Of a stretch of 64,000 bases of DNA, positions 10,517 to 19,365 are shown one piece after another. The DNA comes from Sulfitobacter geojensis (lineage in GTDB: Bacteria; Pseudomonadota; Alphaproteobacteria; Rhodobacterales; Rhodobacteraceae), in assembly GCF_000622325.1 (NCBI RefSeq), contig NZ_JASE01000005.1:2480001-2544000 (forward strand), given 5' to 3'. Each line of letters begins with the position of its first letter. The first letter of the stretch is position 1. Made by a program: the position numbers and the translations under genes. A model generated the notes under the pieces. The model saw only the letters and a program-made list of their open reading frames with translations. It was not told the DNA's origin and did not search any database.

Positions 10517-11767
10517 ATGACCTACCATCCCAAATCGGATTTCATTGCAGTGATGATGGAGCGCGGTTTTCTCGCTGATTGTACCGACTATCAAGGTCTG
10601 GACGATGCCTTTGCCGCGGGTGTTGTGCCCGCCTATATCGGCTATGATGCGACGGCCAAATCGCTGCACGTCGGTCACTTGATGAACATCATGGTGCTGC
10701 GCTGGTTGCAAAAGTGCGGCCATAAACCGATCACCCTGATGGGCGGCGGCACCACCAAAGTGGGCGATCCGTCTTTTCGCAGCGATGAACGTCCCCTGCT
10801 TGGCCCCGACCAGATCGGTGCGAACATTTCAGGCATGCAGCAGGTCTTTGCGAAATACCTGCAATACGGCGACGGCGCGACCGATGCCTTGATGTTGAAT
10901 AACGCGGAATGGCTGGACGGTCTGAACTACCTTGATTTCCTGCGCGACATCGGGCGGCATTTCAGTGTGAACCGCATGCTCAGCTTTGAAAGCGTCAAAT
11001 CGCGGCTGGATCGCGAACAATCGCTGTCCTTCCTCGAATTCAACTACATGATTCTACAAGCCTATGATTTTCTGGAGCTGAACCGGCGCTACGGCTGTCT
11101 GTTGCAGATGGGCGGGTCGGATCAGTGGGGCAATATCGTCAACGGGATCGACCTGACGCGCCGCGTGCTTGATAACGAGATTTACGGGCTGACCACACCC
11201 CTGCTGACCACGTCGGACGGGCGTAAGATGGGCAAGTCGCAAGGCGGGGCCATCTGGTTGAATGGCGACATGTTGTCCCCTTATGAATTCTGGCAGTTCT
11301 GGCGCAACACGACAGATGCGGATACCGGCAAGTTCCTCAAGCTGTTCACAGAGTTGCCCGTCGACGAATGCAACCGTCTGGGCGCCCTTGAAGGGTCCGA
11401 AATCAACGCGGCCAAAATCATTCTAGCCAATGAGGTCACCAAATTGCTGCACGGCGCGGAAGCTGCGGCCGCCGCAGAAGCCACCGCGCGGGAAGTTTTT
11501 GAAAAGGGCGGCGTTGGCGATGATCTTCCGACACTTACCCTGTCGACAGCCGATATCGGTGACGGCATTTCCATCGTGCAACTGCTGGTCAAATCCGGCC
11601 TTGCCGGATCAGGCAAAGAAGCCAAACGCCTGATTTCCGAAAACGGGGCCAAAATCAACGACGCCGCCCTGACCGATGCCGGCTTGATGGTGGATGCTGC
11701 AGCCCTAGCCACACCGATCAAGCTGAGCGCGGGTAAAAAACGCCACGCCCTCGTGCAAATCGGCTAA
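10517..11767 (+). CDS. tyrS: Tyrosyl-tRNA synthetase
   Basis: Class I aminoacyl-tRNA synthetase that charges tRNA-Tyr. The HIGH motif is HVGH at residues 51-54 inside [15 protein letters not shown]; the second signature is KMGKS in [11 protein letters not shown] rather than the usual KMSKS, a variant seen in some TyrRS. A C-terminal S4 RNA-binding domain is evident ([28 protein letters not shown]). 416 residues, the usual length. The ATG at 10517 has GAGG nine bases before it and gives the normal N-terminus; an upstream in-frame codon at 10484 would run into the anmK promoter side. Confidence 0.96.
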   Translation: MTYHPKSDFIAVMMERGFLADCTDYQGLDDAFAAGVVPAYIGYDATAKSLHVGHLMNIMVLRWLQKCGHKPITLMGGGTTKVGDPSFRSDERPLLGPDQIGANISGMQQVFAKYLQYGDGATDALMLNNAEWLDGLNYLDFLRDIGRHFSVNRMLSFESVKSRLDREQSLSFLEFNYMILQAYDFLELNRRYGCLLQMGGSDQWGNIVNGIDLTRRVLDNEIYGLTTPLLTTSDGRKMGKSQGGAIWLNGDMLSPYEFWQFWRNTTDADTGKFLKLFTELPVDECNRLGALEGSEINAAKIILANEVTKLLHGAEAAAAAEATAREVFEKGGVGDDLPTLTLSTADIGDGISIVQLLVKSGLAGSGKEAKRLISENGAKINDAALTDAGLMVDAAALATPIKLSAGKKRHALVQIG

Positions 11768-11811
11768 GCGTTTAACGCGGTTTTAACCAAAACACCGGCT
11801 TCATCGGACCC

Positions 11812-12636
11812 ATGTTCGATGAAGCCCGCCCTGTCCTGACCCCGTTGATGCAAGACCCCGCATTTGCACATGCGCTGCATCTGTGCGGGCAAAGGCCGAT
11901 GTTTCTGCCAGACGGCCTGATGCTGCTGCATCGCCGCATTGCCGGCGTCAGATTGTTGATGCTGCCCCGTGCCGCGCCACCGCATGATCTGGCCGCGCAG
12001 CTTCGGGCGATCGGATTGCACCGCACGCCCCTGATCCTGTCGCCACAAACCCCCTGCCCCATGCCGCGTAGCCTGCGGTTACGCAAAGGGGGTGATAGGG
12101 CAGTTCTGGACCTGTCGGGCAGCGACGAGGACAGGCGCGCAGCACTCCATCCAAAATGGCGCAACCAGTTGAAACGGGGCGAAAAGGCCGGGTTAAAGAT
12201 CACCCGCAAACCTTTGCCCGCCGACCCTGATACAGAGATCCTGCGCCAAGAGGTGCGCCAGGCACAACAGCGCGGATATGCGAACTGGCCACCGCCCTTA
12301 ACTGCGAGTTTCGCCGCTGCCGCCCCACGTCAAACCCACGTGTTTCGCGCCCATCACAAGGGGCGTGTGGTGGCCCATATGCTGTTTCTGACCCATGGAG
12401 CGTGCGCGACCTACCACCTTGGCTACATCACCGACACAGGCAAAGCCCTGTCAGCGCATAACCTGCTTTTGTGGCGGGCCTGCTGTTACTTTGCGAAACG
12501 GGGGGCCGCGCAACTTGACCTTGGGGTGCTCTCCGATGAGACGCCGGCCTTGGACCGGTTTAAACTGCGCTGCGGGGCCACACGGCATGCCACGGGCGGC
12601 ACCCATCTTTACTGGCGGCCCTTCGCGCGGGGCTAA
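11812..12636 (+). CDS. GNAT/FemAB-like acyltransferase of unknown substrate
   Basis: A 274-residue protein whose C-terminal half (about 105-265) resembles a GNAT domain of the FemAB/peptidoglycan-bridge type: HPKWRNQLKRGEKAGLKI (the WRNxLRRAEK motif), then a HKGRVVAHMLFLTHGACATYHLGY strand pair and ARDLGVLSDETPALDRFKLRCGA. The WRN-x-L-x-R motif is frequent in FemAB-related proteins that load aminoacyl or acyl groups. The N-terminal part is less conserved. Follows tyrS by 44 bases and converges with the ABC-F gene (four-base overlap). Function inferred only at fold level. Confidence 0.65.
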   Translation: MFDEARPVLTPLMQDPAFAHALHLCGQRPMFLPDGLMLLHRRIAGVRLLMLPRAAPPHDLAAQLRAIGLHRTPLILSPQTPCPMPRSLRLRKGGDRAVLDLSGSDEDRRAALHPKWRNQLKRGEKAGLKITRKPLPADPDTEILRQEVRQAQQRGYANWPPPLTASFAAAAPRQTHVFRAHHKGRVVAHMLFLTHGACATYHLGYITDTGKALSAHNLLLWRACCYFAKRGAAQLDLGVLSDETPALDRFKLRCGATRHATGGTHLYWRPFARG

Positions 12637-14444
12637 CCGGCTGCGCGGTCTTCCAGATCTAGCCATTCCTCTTCCGACGCGGCCAGTTTTTCCTGACGTG
12701 CGACAAGCGCTTCCATCGCCTTTTTGAACTTCACCGGTTCGCGGGTGAACAGATCAGGATCGGCTAACAAACCCTCAACCTTGGCAATCTCCGCCTCCAG
12801 CCGCGCAATCTCTGCGGGCAAAGCCTCCAGCCGGTGCTTTTCGGTAAAGCTCAGACCGGTTTTCTCAGCTTTTTTGGGCTCTGCCTTGGCCACGGCAGGT
12901 TTTTTGGTCTCTGTTACGCTGGTCGCGAAATCATCCTGTCCGCGCTGCGTCAGATAATCGGACCAACCACCGGCATAAACTGTCGCGCGCCCGTCGCCTT
13001 CCATGGCAATGGTCGTGGCCGCCACACGGTCCAGAAAATCACGGTCGTGGCTGACCAGAATCACCGTGCCGTCATATTGGCCCAATAACTCCTGCAACAG
13101 ATCCAGCGTTTCCACATCCAGATCGTTTGTCGGTTCATCGAGGACCAACAGGTTGCTTTCCCGCGCCATGATCTTGGCCAGCAACAAACGTGCCTTTTCG
13201 CCCCCTGACAAGGACCGCACCGGCGCGCGCGCCTGCCCTTCGTCGAACAGGAATTCCTTTAAGTACCCGACAACATGCTTGGGGTTACCGCGCACCAGAA
13301 CCTGATCCGCCTTGCCCGACACCCGCATATCCGGATCACCGGTCAGTGATTCCCAGAGGGTCATATCCCCGTCGAGCTGTGCGCGCGCCTGATCGAACAG
13401 CGCCAACGCGAGGTTCGTACCCAGAGTTACCTCGCCCTCGTCGGGGGTTTCCTTGCCGATCAGCATGTTCAACAATGTCGTTTTGCCAACACCATTCGGC
13501 CCGACCAGCGCAATGCGATCCCCGCGCTGCACCTTCAGGGAAAAATCGCGCACAATGGTCTTATCGCCAAAGCGCTTGGTGATGTTGACCGCTTCCATCA
13601 CCTTGCGACCGGATTTTGGCCCCGCCTCAAGCGCCATCGCGGCGGCACCTTGGCGGTTGATTTGTGCGGAACGTTCGGCCCGTAAATCCTGCAACGCCCG
13701 AACGCGCCCCTGATTACGCTTGCGCCGCGCCGAGATGCCCTCAACGGCCCACCGCGCCTCTGCCTTGATCTTGCGGTTCAATTTGTGGCGCTGGGTGTCT
13801 TCTTCTTCCCAGACCTGATCGCGCCACGCCTCGAAGGCTGCGAAGCCTTTTTCCTGCCGTTTGACAGAACCGCGATCAATCCAAAGAGTTGCGCGGGTCA
13901 ATTCACGCAAAAACGCGCGGTCGTGACTGATAATCACAAAGGCTGTGCGTGTGCCTTTAAGCTCGTCCTCAAGCCAGCGGATCGCTTCAATGTCCAGATG
14001 GTTTGTCGGCTCGTCCAGCAACATCAATTCCGGCTCTTCCGCCATCAAACGCGCCAATGCCGCGCGCCGCCGTTCGCCGCCACTCGCAGTCGCCACGGGG
14101 CGTTCGGGATCAAACTTCAACCCTTCGCCCGCGCGTTCAACCTTGTACATTTCCGACAGCTCAAGCGTTGCTGACGCAAAATCGCCCAAAGTTTCATAGC
14201 CGCTCAGATCGGGGTCCTGTTCCATATAGCCGACAGAAACGCCCGGCCCTGCGATCACATCACCGCTGTCGGCTTCGACCAGACCGGCCATCACCTTCAT
14301 CAGCGTGGATTTCCCCGACCCGTTGCGCCCAACAAGCGCGACGCGGTCGCCAGCCTGTACGACCAAAGACAGGCCTTCAAACACCGGATCACCCCCAAAG
14401 GTGAGCGAGATGTCGTTGAGTTGTAAAAGAGGTGCACGTGCCAT
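12633..14444 (-). CDS. uup: ABC-F family ATPase, Uup-like
   Basis: A 603-residue soluble protein with two ABC ATPase domains and no membrane segments. Domain 1 has GRNGSGKS and LLDEPTNHLD; domain 2 has GPNGVGKT, LSGGEKARLLLAKIMA and LVLDEPTNDLD. A linker joins them and a C-terminal coiled coil (about 535-600, RLEALPAEIARLEAEIAKVEGLL) matches the Uup type, which binds DNA or structured nucleic acid. ABC-F proteins act on ribosomes, and Uup is tied to replication-intermediate and ribosome-assembly phenotypes. ATG at 14444. Convergent with the preceding gene. Confidence 0.9.
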   Translation of the reverse strand: MARAPLLQLNDISLTFGGDPVFEGLSLVVQAGDRVALVGRNGSGKSTLMKVMAGLVEADSGDVIAGPGVSVGYMEQDPDLSGYETLGDFASATLELSEMYKVERAGEGLKFDPERPVATASGGERRRAALARLMAEEPELMLLDEPTNHLDIEAIRWLEDELKGTRTAFVIISHDRAFLRELTRATLWIDRGSVKRQEKGFAAFEAWRDQVWEEEDTQRHKLNRKIKAEARWAVEGISARRKRNQGRVRALQDLRAERSAQINRQGAAAMALEAGPKSGRKVMEAVNITKRFGDKTIVRDFSLKVQRGDRIALVGPNGVGKTTLLNMLIGKETPDEGEVTLGTNLALALFDQARAQLDGDMTLWESLTGDPDMRVSGKADQVLVRGNPKHVVGYLKEFLFDEGQARAPVRSLSGGEKARLLLAKIMARESNLLVLDEPTNDLDVETLDLLQELLGQYDGTVILVSHDRDFLDRVAATTIAMEGDGRATVYAGGWSDYLTQRGQDDFATSVTETKKPAVAKAEPKKAEKTGLSFTEKHRLEALPAEIARLEAEIAKVEGLLADPDLFTREPVKFKKAMEALVARQEKLAASEEEWLDLEDRAAG

Positions 14445-14509
14445 GCTGTGCAGCTAAACGCGCCCTGTGCAAAGGTCAACGGACCCTGCGCTTCATCTTG
14501 CCAATTAAC

Positions 14510-15238
14510 TCAAACCAACGCCCGCAACAGACTTTTGCGCGTATCAGGAATCGCTGCGATCTCAAGTCCGGTAAACACATGCAGCGTGTTCATCGCATGA
14601 TCCACCACCGCATGATCACTGACCCAGCCCCCCATCATCAGATAGGTCCGCAATAGGGGCGGCATCCCCGCCCAGCCCTTGCGCAGATCGGGTTTACGCC
14701 GCAACCTTGCCGCATACCTAAAGACCTCAGGGGCCGTCACCTGCGGCGACCAACGCTCCGGTGCCAGATGGCGCGCGCGCAACAGCGCGAAAGCGTCAAG
14801 ATGAACCGAGGTGTCGATGCCTGCGAATGACGCACAGCCAAACAGCAGTTGCACTTGTTCACGGTCCACAAAATCGGTCATCACCGCCCATGCGATGCGC
14901 AGAATATCGGGGTCCGGGCGATCAGGGGCGACGCAGAATCGCCCCAGTTCCAGCATTCGGCCCTTAAAGACCGCAAGCGTACCAAGCCCGTAAAACTGCG
15001 CCGCATAGCTTTGGTTCAGGCTGCCGCCGTCAAGCAACATCAGGCGGTAACAGCACACCAGCGTGCCAGCTGCGCGATCCTCAACCAGAATATGGGTAGA
15101 TCGGGCATCGAATACATCGCCTTCCTGCGCCGCAGCAGGCCCGAAACACCGATGCCGCAAGGTGCGCATGGCCGCCATGTCCGCCGGCGAAATCGCGGGG
15201 CGGGCCACGTATTTTCCCTTTGAAAGCGTCTCAATCAC
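14510..15238 (-). CDS. olsB: OlsB-like N-acyltransferase (ornithine- or glutamine-lipid synthesis)
   Basis: A 242-residue GNAT-related acyltransferase. MLELGRFCVAPDRPDPDILRIAWAVM and LLFGCASFAGID match the OlsB/GlsB family, which transfers a 3-hydroxyacyl group from ACP to the alpha-amino group of an amino acid to form lyso-aminolipids, precursors of phosphorus-free membrane lipids in Roseobacters. The O-acyltransferase partner (olsA) is not next to it. Homology does not separate ornithine from glutamine as the acceptor. The start is a GTG at 15238 with a weak GGGAAA site upstream; no better ATG is available before the conserved region. Confidence 0.75.
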   Translation of the reverse strand: MIETLSKGKYVARPAISPADMAAMRTLRHRCFGPAAAQEGDVFDARSTHILVEDRAAGTLVCCYRLMLLDGGSLNQSYAAQFYGLGTLAVFKGRMLELGRFCVAPDRPDPDILRIAWAVMTDFVDREQVQLLFGCASFAGIDTSVHLDAFALLRARHLAPERWSPQVTAPEVFRYAARLRRKPDLRKGWAGMPPLLRTYLMMGGWVSDHAVVDHAMNTLHVFTGLEIAAIPDTRKSLLRALV

Positions 15239-15297
15239 GGCTGTTTCCCGGCCTGCAGCGCCGATAGGCGCAACAAGGGGACGCCGTTCATGCGTTT

Positions 15298-15762
15298 CTA
15301 GCTCCCGAAGGCTGTCGGGTTAAACCGTCCGATATTGCCCAGCAATTGACGCAGGAAACTGTTGTCGCTGACGGGCGATGAGGTCACACGGCGCGACAAG
15401 GGCACTACCTGCCCGCGTTCCAGCCCGAAACGTTCGACATTCTGCACCACGCCCGCATCGCTGAAACTGATGGCGACAACCTGCCGGTCGATTTCCTGCG
15501 GTGCCAACGGCCCGATCGTGCGCGTGCGCATCCGCACATAATAATAGCCCGACGTGTTCAACACACCCGACGATGTCGGCACGCCGACCTTGTCAGCCAC
15601 GCTTTCGCGGGTGTCATTGCCCACTTCGATCAGGGCAAGATCCTCTTCGGGGGGAACATAGCCATAGTTGTTGAACTGCGGCGAACAGCCTGCAACGCCA
15701 ATGACCAAGGCAAAAACCGCTGCATGAAGGGCGTGACGGCCCGTTCGGCGAGTGATACGCAT
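15298..15762 (-). CDS. bamE: BamE/SmpA-OmlA outer-membrane lipoprotein
   Basis: A 154-residue lipoprotein of the beta-barrel assembly machinery accessory family. A basic n-region, hydrophobic core and lipobox (VIGVAGC, Cys about residue 26) direct lipidation. The SmpA/OmlA domain follows: EEDLALIEVGNDTRESVADKVGVPTS and a strand-rich part with YYYVRMRTRTIGPLAPQEIDRQVVAISFSDAGVVQNVERF. BamE supports outer-membrane protein insertion with BamA and BamD. The ATG at 15762 is preferred over one at 15783 because AGAGGG lies eight bases upstream and the signal peptide then has a standard length. Confidence 0.88.
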   Translation of the reverse strand: MRITRRTGRHALHAAVFALVIGVAGCSPQFNNYGYVPPEEDLALIEVGNDTRESVADKVGVPTSSGVLNTSGYYYVRMRTRTIGPLAPQEIDRQVVAISFSDAGVVQNVERFGLERGQVVPLSRRVTSSPVSDNSFLRQLLGNIGRFNPTAFGS

Positions 15763-15853
15763 ATTGTCTGCCCTCTTGGCCATGGAAGTTCCGGCTTTTA
15801 TTCCGCATACACCATGCTGCACCTTGTGTTCAAGAAACGAAAGTAGACCAGAT

Positions 15854-16405
15854 ATGGCGCACCTCCCTCCCAGCGACACCGCATTGCGCGTAGCAGAGCT
15901 GTCTCAGACTGCCGAAAACAGCTTTTCCCTGCGTCCCGACGGCGACGAATTAAAAGTCATTGCCGAAGAACTCGGCTTTTCCTCACTGCGCAAACTATCC
16001 TTTAGCGGGCGCATCAAACCGCTTGCCGGCAGCGACTGGACGTTAGAAGGACGTTTGGGCGCGACCGTTGTGCAGCCTTGTGTTGTCACGCTTGAGCCGG
16101 TGATGACACGGATCGACGTTGATGTAACACGCAACTTTATCAGCACCTTCGCCTATCCTGACGAACCGGAAGTCGAAATGCCCGATGATGACACCTCCGA
16201 ACCCTTGGGCAGCTGGATTGATCCTGGTGTGGTAATGCGCGAAGCACTGGCGCTGGCCGCGCCTGATTATCCGCGCAAGGACGACGCAGAACTGGGACAG
16301 CTGGTCTATACCAAACCCGGCGAGGCCCCGATGACCGATGAAGATGCGCGCCCCTTTGCGGGTCTTGCCGATCTGAAAAGCAAACTGGAAAAAGGCGGCC
16401 ATTAA
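15854..16405 (+). CDS. yceD: YceD/DUF177 family protein
   Basis: A 183-residue acidic protein of the DUF177 family, linked in other bacteria to 23S rRNA accumulation and commonly encoded just upstream of rpmF, exactly as here. The characteristic middle part is present: GRLGATVVQPCVVTLEPVMTRIDVDVTRNF, and a late block DPGVVMREALALAAPDYPRK. The alphaproteobacterial form keeps one conserved Cys (QPC) rather than the CxxC pair of some homologues. The ATG at 15854 gives the family N-terminus; 91 bases separate it from the divergent bamE start. Confidence 0.85.
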   Translation: MAHLPPSDTALRVAELSQTAENSFSLRPDGDELKVIAEELGFSSLRKLSFSGRIKPLAGSDWTLEGRLGATVVQPCVVTLEPVMTRIDVDVTRNFISTFAYPDEPEVEMPDDDTSEPLGSWIDPGVVMREALALAAPDYPRKDDAELGQLVYTKPGEAPMTDEDARPFAGLADLKSKLEKGGH

Positions 16406-16476
16406 CCGATCCTCCCTGCGCTGAGAATATCCGCTTGCGCCTGCGCGTTTTAGCAGTATTTTGCCGCCCTCACCCC

Positions 16477-16501
16477 AATTAGGCCTTTCGTATTCCTAAT
16501 T
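16477..16501. promoter_or_regulatory. Perfect inverted repeat upstream of rpmF
   Basis: AATTAGG, eleven bases, CCTAATT: seven-base perfect arms in the gap between yceD and rpmF, about 120 bases before the rpmF start. It is AT-richer than its surroundings. It could be an operator for the rpmF-plsX-fabH unit or a weak terminator of yceD; the loop is long and no U-tract follows. Confidence 0.4.
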
Positions 16502-16623
16502 AAGGTTGGACATCACCCGCAGCTTTGCCTAAAGCGGCGACACGCCCGATCCGGGGTAAATAGAAACACGGGGCTTGGTCAGCGTAATGTGACCCCGCCC
16601 CCCGAATGACAAAGGCACCAGTC

Positions 16624-16830
16624 ATGGCTGTCCAGCAGAATAAAGTTTCCAAGTCACGCCGCAACAACCGTCGTGCACATGATTCGCTTACCGCAGCGAA
16701 CCCAGACGAATGCTCCAACTGTGGTGAGCTCAAGCGCCCACACCACGTTTGTGCGTCTTGCGGTCACTATGACGAAAAAGAAATCGTTGTACTGACAGAA
16801 GAAGTCGACCTGGAAGACGACGCAGCCTAA
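16624..16830 (+). CDS. rpmF: 50S ribosomal protein L32
   Basis: A 68-residue basic protein identical in plan to bacterial L32: [21 protein letters not shown] at the N-terminus and a CxxC...CxxC zinc ribbon ([20 protein letters not shown]). It is part of the large ribosomal subunit. The ATG at 16624 starts with the canonical [12 protein letters not shown] and has AAAGG upstream; an in-frame ATG 18 bases earlier would add MTKAPV, not typical. The gene leads into plsX and fabH, the usual arrangement that couples ribosome and lipid synthesis. Confidence 0.96.
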   Translation: MAVQQNKVSKSRRNNRRAHDSLTAANPDECSNCGELKRPHHVCASCGHYDEKEIVVLTEEVDLEDDAA

Positions 16831-16874
16831 GCTGGGCTATCGTTCATTCAGATCATAAGGGAGCACGCGCATCC

Positions 16875-17981
16875 ATGACGGCACCGACCGATCATATTGA
16901 CGCGACCGCCCCTGCCCCGTCAGATGGGGCCCTTTTTGAGGGGCGCACCCTTATATCCGTGGATGCCATGGGGGGTGACGAAGGCCCGGCAGCAGTTGTT
17001 GCCGGGTGTTCTTTGTCTGCAAAGATCAATCCCGATATTGCCTTTATTCTTCATGGGGATAAGGCACTGCTTGGCCCCTTGGTGGATCGTGATCCCCACC
17101 TTTCGGGACGCTGTGACGTGCGCCATGCTGCCGGCGTGGTCAGCATGGATGACAAACCCAGCCATGTGGTGCGCACCGGCAAGGACACGTCGATGTGGGC
17201 CACGGTCGAATCCGTGCGCTCCGGCGAATCCGCTGTCGCCGTGTCATGCGGCAACACCGGCGCCCTGATGGCGATCTCGACGATCCGGCTGCGCAAGCTG
17301 CCCGGGGTCAACCGTCCGGCAATTGCTGTTCTTTACCCTTCTGCCAACAAGCAGGGGTTTAACGTGATGCTGGATGTTGGCGCAGATATCCGCGCCGATG
17401 CCGAAGACCTCTTACGCTTTGCGCTGATGGGCGCATCCTATGCCCGCAACGGCATGGACCTGCCAAAACCGCGGGTGGGTCTGTTGAACGTCGGCACCGA
17501 AGAACACAAAGGCCGCTCGGAGCTGAAAGAAGCCTACGATCTGATTCGCGCCCAGGAAGTCGAAGTCGGTTTCGATTTCGTCGGATTCGTCGAAGGCGGC
17601 GATATTTCGGGGGATCGGGCAGATGTGATCGTGACCGACGGCTTCACCGGCAATGTTGCGATCAAAACCGGCGAAGGCACGGCGAAACTGGTCGGCCTGC
17701 GCCTGCGCGAAGCCTTCAAATATTCGGTCCTGTCCAAATTGGCCTCGCTGCTGGCCTATACCTCGCTCAGGCGGCTTCAGCGCAAAATCGACCCGCGCCG
17801 CGTCAATGGCGGTGTGTTTCTCGGGTTGAACGGCACGGTTGTGAAATCCCACGGCTCGGCAGATGCAACAGGTGTTTCTGCGGCAATCAAACTGGCCGCG
17901 CAGCTTGCGCAGAACCAGTTCAACGACAAGCTGGCCGCGCGCATCGCAGCCACCCTACCGGTCGAGGAGACCCCTGAATGA
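16875..17981 (+). CDS. plsX: Phosphate acyltransferase PlsX
   Basis: PlsX converts acyl-ACP to acyl-phosphate for the PlsY acyltransferase, feeding phospholipid synthesis at the inner membrane. 368 residues; signature parts are ISVDAMGGDEGPAAVVAG, VSCGNTGALMAISTIRLRKLPGVNRPAIAVLYP, LLNVGTEEHKGRSELKEAY, DVIVTDGFTGNVAIKTGEG and the late LGLNGTVVKSHGSAD. The N-terminus is about 25 residues longer than the shortest homologues. AAGGGAG precedes the ATG. Its stop overlaps fabH as ATGA. Confidence 0.95.
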   Translation: MTAPTDHIDATAPAPSDGALFEGRTLISVDAMGGDEGPAAVVAGCSLSAKINPDIAFILHGDKALLGPLVDRDPHLSGRCDVRHAAGVVSMDDKPSHVVRTGKDTSMWATVESVRSGESAVAVSCGNTGALMAISTIRLRKLPGVNRPAIAVLYPSANKQGFNVMLDVGADIRADAEDLLRFALMGASYARNGMDLPKPRVGLLNVGTEEHKGRSELKEAYDLIRAQEVEVGFDFVGFVEGGDISGDRADVIVTDGFTGNVAIKTGEGTAKLVGLRLREAFKYSVLSKLASLLAYTSLRRLQRKIDPRRVNGGVFLGLNGTVVKSHGSADATGVSAAIKLAAQLAQNQFNDKLAARIAATLPVEETPE

Positions 17982-18949
17982 CCACACGCGCTGTTGTGAT
18001 CGGTTGCGGGCACTACCTGCCCTCCCGCGTGGTAGAGAACGCCGAATTCGAGGCGACGCTCGACACCAATGACGAATGGATCCGCTCGCGTTCGGGCATC
18101 GAACGGCGCCATTTCGCATCCGAAGGCGAGACAACCTCGTCCATGGCCACCGCCGCTGCAAAAGCCGCGTTGAAAGATGCCGGGCTGGAAGCCGATGACG
18201 TGGACGCCATCGTGCTGGCCACCTCGACTGCTGATTTCACCTTTCCTTCTGCCGCTACCATGGTGCAGGACCAACTGGGCATGACCCGCGGATATGCCTT
18301 TGATGTACAAGCAGTTTGCGCCGGATTTGTCTTTGCCCTCAGCAATGCGAATGCGCTGATCGTCTCGGGTCAGGCCAAACGGGTGATGGTCATCGGGGCC
18401 GAAACATTCAGCAAGATCATGGATTGGACCGACCGCAGCACCTGTGTGCTGTTCGGCGACGGGGCTGGTGCGGTTCTGCTGGAAGCACAAGACGGCACCG
18501 GCGATGCCTCCGATCGCGGCATCCTTGCCACCGATCTGAATTCGGACGGGCGCCACCGCGAACTGCTGTATGTGGACGGCGGTGTCAGCACCGGCACCAC
18601 CGGCTATCTGCGCATGCAGGGCAATCAAGTGTTCCGCCATGCTGTTGGCAAGCTGGCCGCGACCGCCACCACCGCGATGGAACGCGCGGGCATCGCCCCG
18701 CAGGATGTAGACTGGATCGTGCCCCATCAGGCCAACATCCGCATCATTCAGGGCACTGCCAAAAAGCTGGGCCTGCCGATGGAAAACGTTGTGGTCACAG
18801 TGCAGGATCACGGCAATACCTCTGCCGCATCAATCCCGCTGGCCCTGTCTGTGGGGCGTGAGCGTGGACAGATCAAAGCCGGCGATATGATCGTTACCGA
18901 AGCAATCGGCGGCGGGCTGGCCTGGGGGGCGGTTGTTCTGCGCTGGTAA
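17978..18949 (+). CDS. fabH: 3-oxoacyl-ACP synthase III (KAS III)
   Basis: FabH condenses acetyl-CoA with malonyl-ACP to start type II fatty-acid synthesis. 323 residues with the Cys-His-Asn triad: Cys at 114 in QAVCAGFVFAL, His in WIVPHQANIRII (about 249) and Asn in DHGNTSAASIP (about 279). The C-terminal GGGLAWGAVVLRW is standard. The start overlaps the plsX stop by four bases, so translation is coupled. Confidence 0.96.
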   Translation: MTTRAVVIGCGHYLPSRVVENAEFEATLDTNDEWIRSRSGIERRHFASEGETTSSMATAAAKAALKDAGLEADDVDAIVLATSTADFTFPSAATMVQDQLGMTRGYAFDVQAVCAGFVFALSNANALIVSGQAKRVMVIGAETFSKIMDWTDRSTCVLFGDGAGAVLLEAQDGTGDASDRGILATDLNSDGRHRELLYVDGGVSTGTTGYLRMQGNQVFRHAVGKLAATATTAMERAGIAPQDVDWIVPHQANIRIIQGTAKKLGLPMENVVVTVQDHGNTSAASIPLALSVGRERGQIKAGDMIVTEAIGGGLAWGAVVLRW

Positions 18950-19058
18950 CCTGTGCAGCACGCCTTTGCATATTCGCATAAAGACGCCTGCCCAAGTCAT
19001 TGATATTGACTCTTAAATTTGCCCGCCGTTATGGTGGGAAAAACCCGGGGGAAGTTGG

Positions 19059-19361
19059 ATGACGAATAAAACCTTGACGCGTATGGACCTGAGCGAAGCG
19101 GTCTTCCGCGAAGTGGGTCTGTCGCGCAATGAAAGCGCGCAACTGGTCGAATCTGTTCTAGATCACATGTCGGACGCGCTGGTCAGTGGCGATCAGGTCA
19201 AGATATCATCGTTTGGCACCTTCTCTGTGCGGGATAAAACTGCCCGCGTCGGCCGCAACCCCAAGACCGGCGAAGAAGTGCCGATCAACCCGCGCCGTGT
19301 GCTGACGTTCCGTCCGTCGCACCTGATGAAAGACCGCGTCGCGGACGGCAACAAGTCCTGA
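19059..19361 (+). CDS. ihfA: Integration host factor alpha subunit
   Basis: A 100-residue HU/IHF-family DNA-bending protein. The alpha subunit is indicated by the N-terminus [27 protein letters not shown] and the beta-arm [23 protein letters not shown], including the conserved Pro that intercalates DNA. IHF (with IhfB elsewhere) acts in nucleoid structure, transcription and recombination. ATG at 19059. It ends four bases before the MerR-type gene, a pairing that is common in this group. Confidence 0.94.
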   Translation: MTNKTLTRMDLSEAVFREVGLSRNESAQLVESVLDHMSDALVSGDQVKISSFGTFSVRDKTARVGRNPKTGEEVPINPRRVLTFRPSHLMKDRVADGNKS

Positions 19362-19365
19362 TCTG

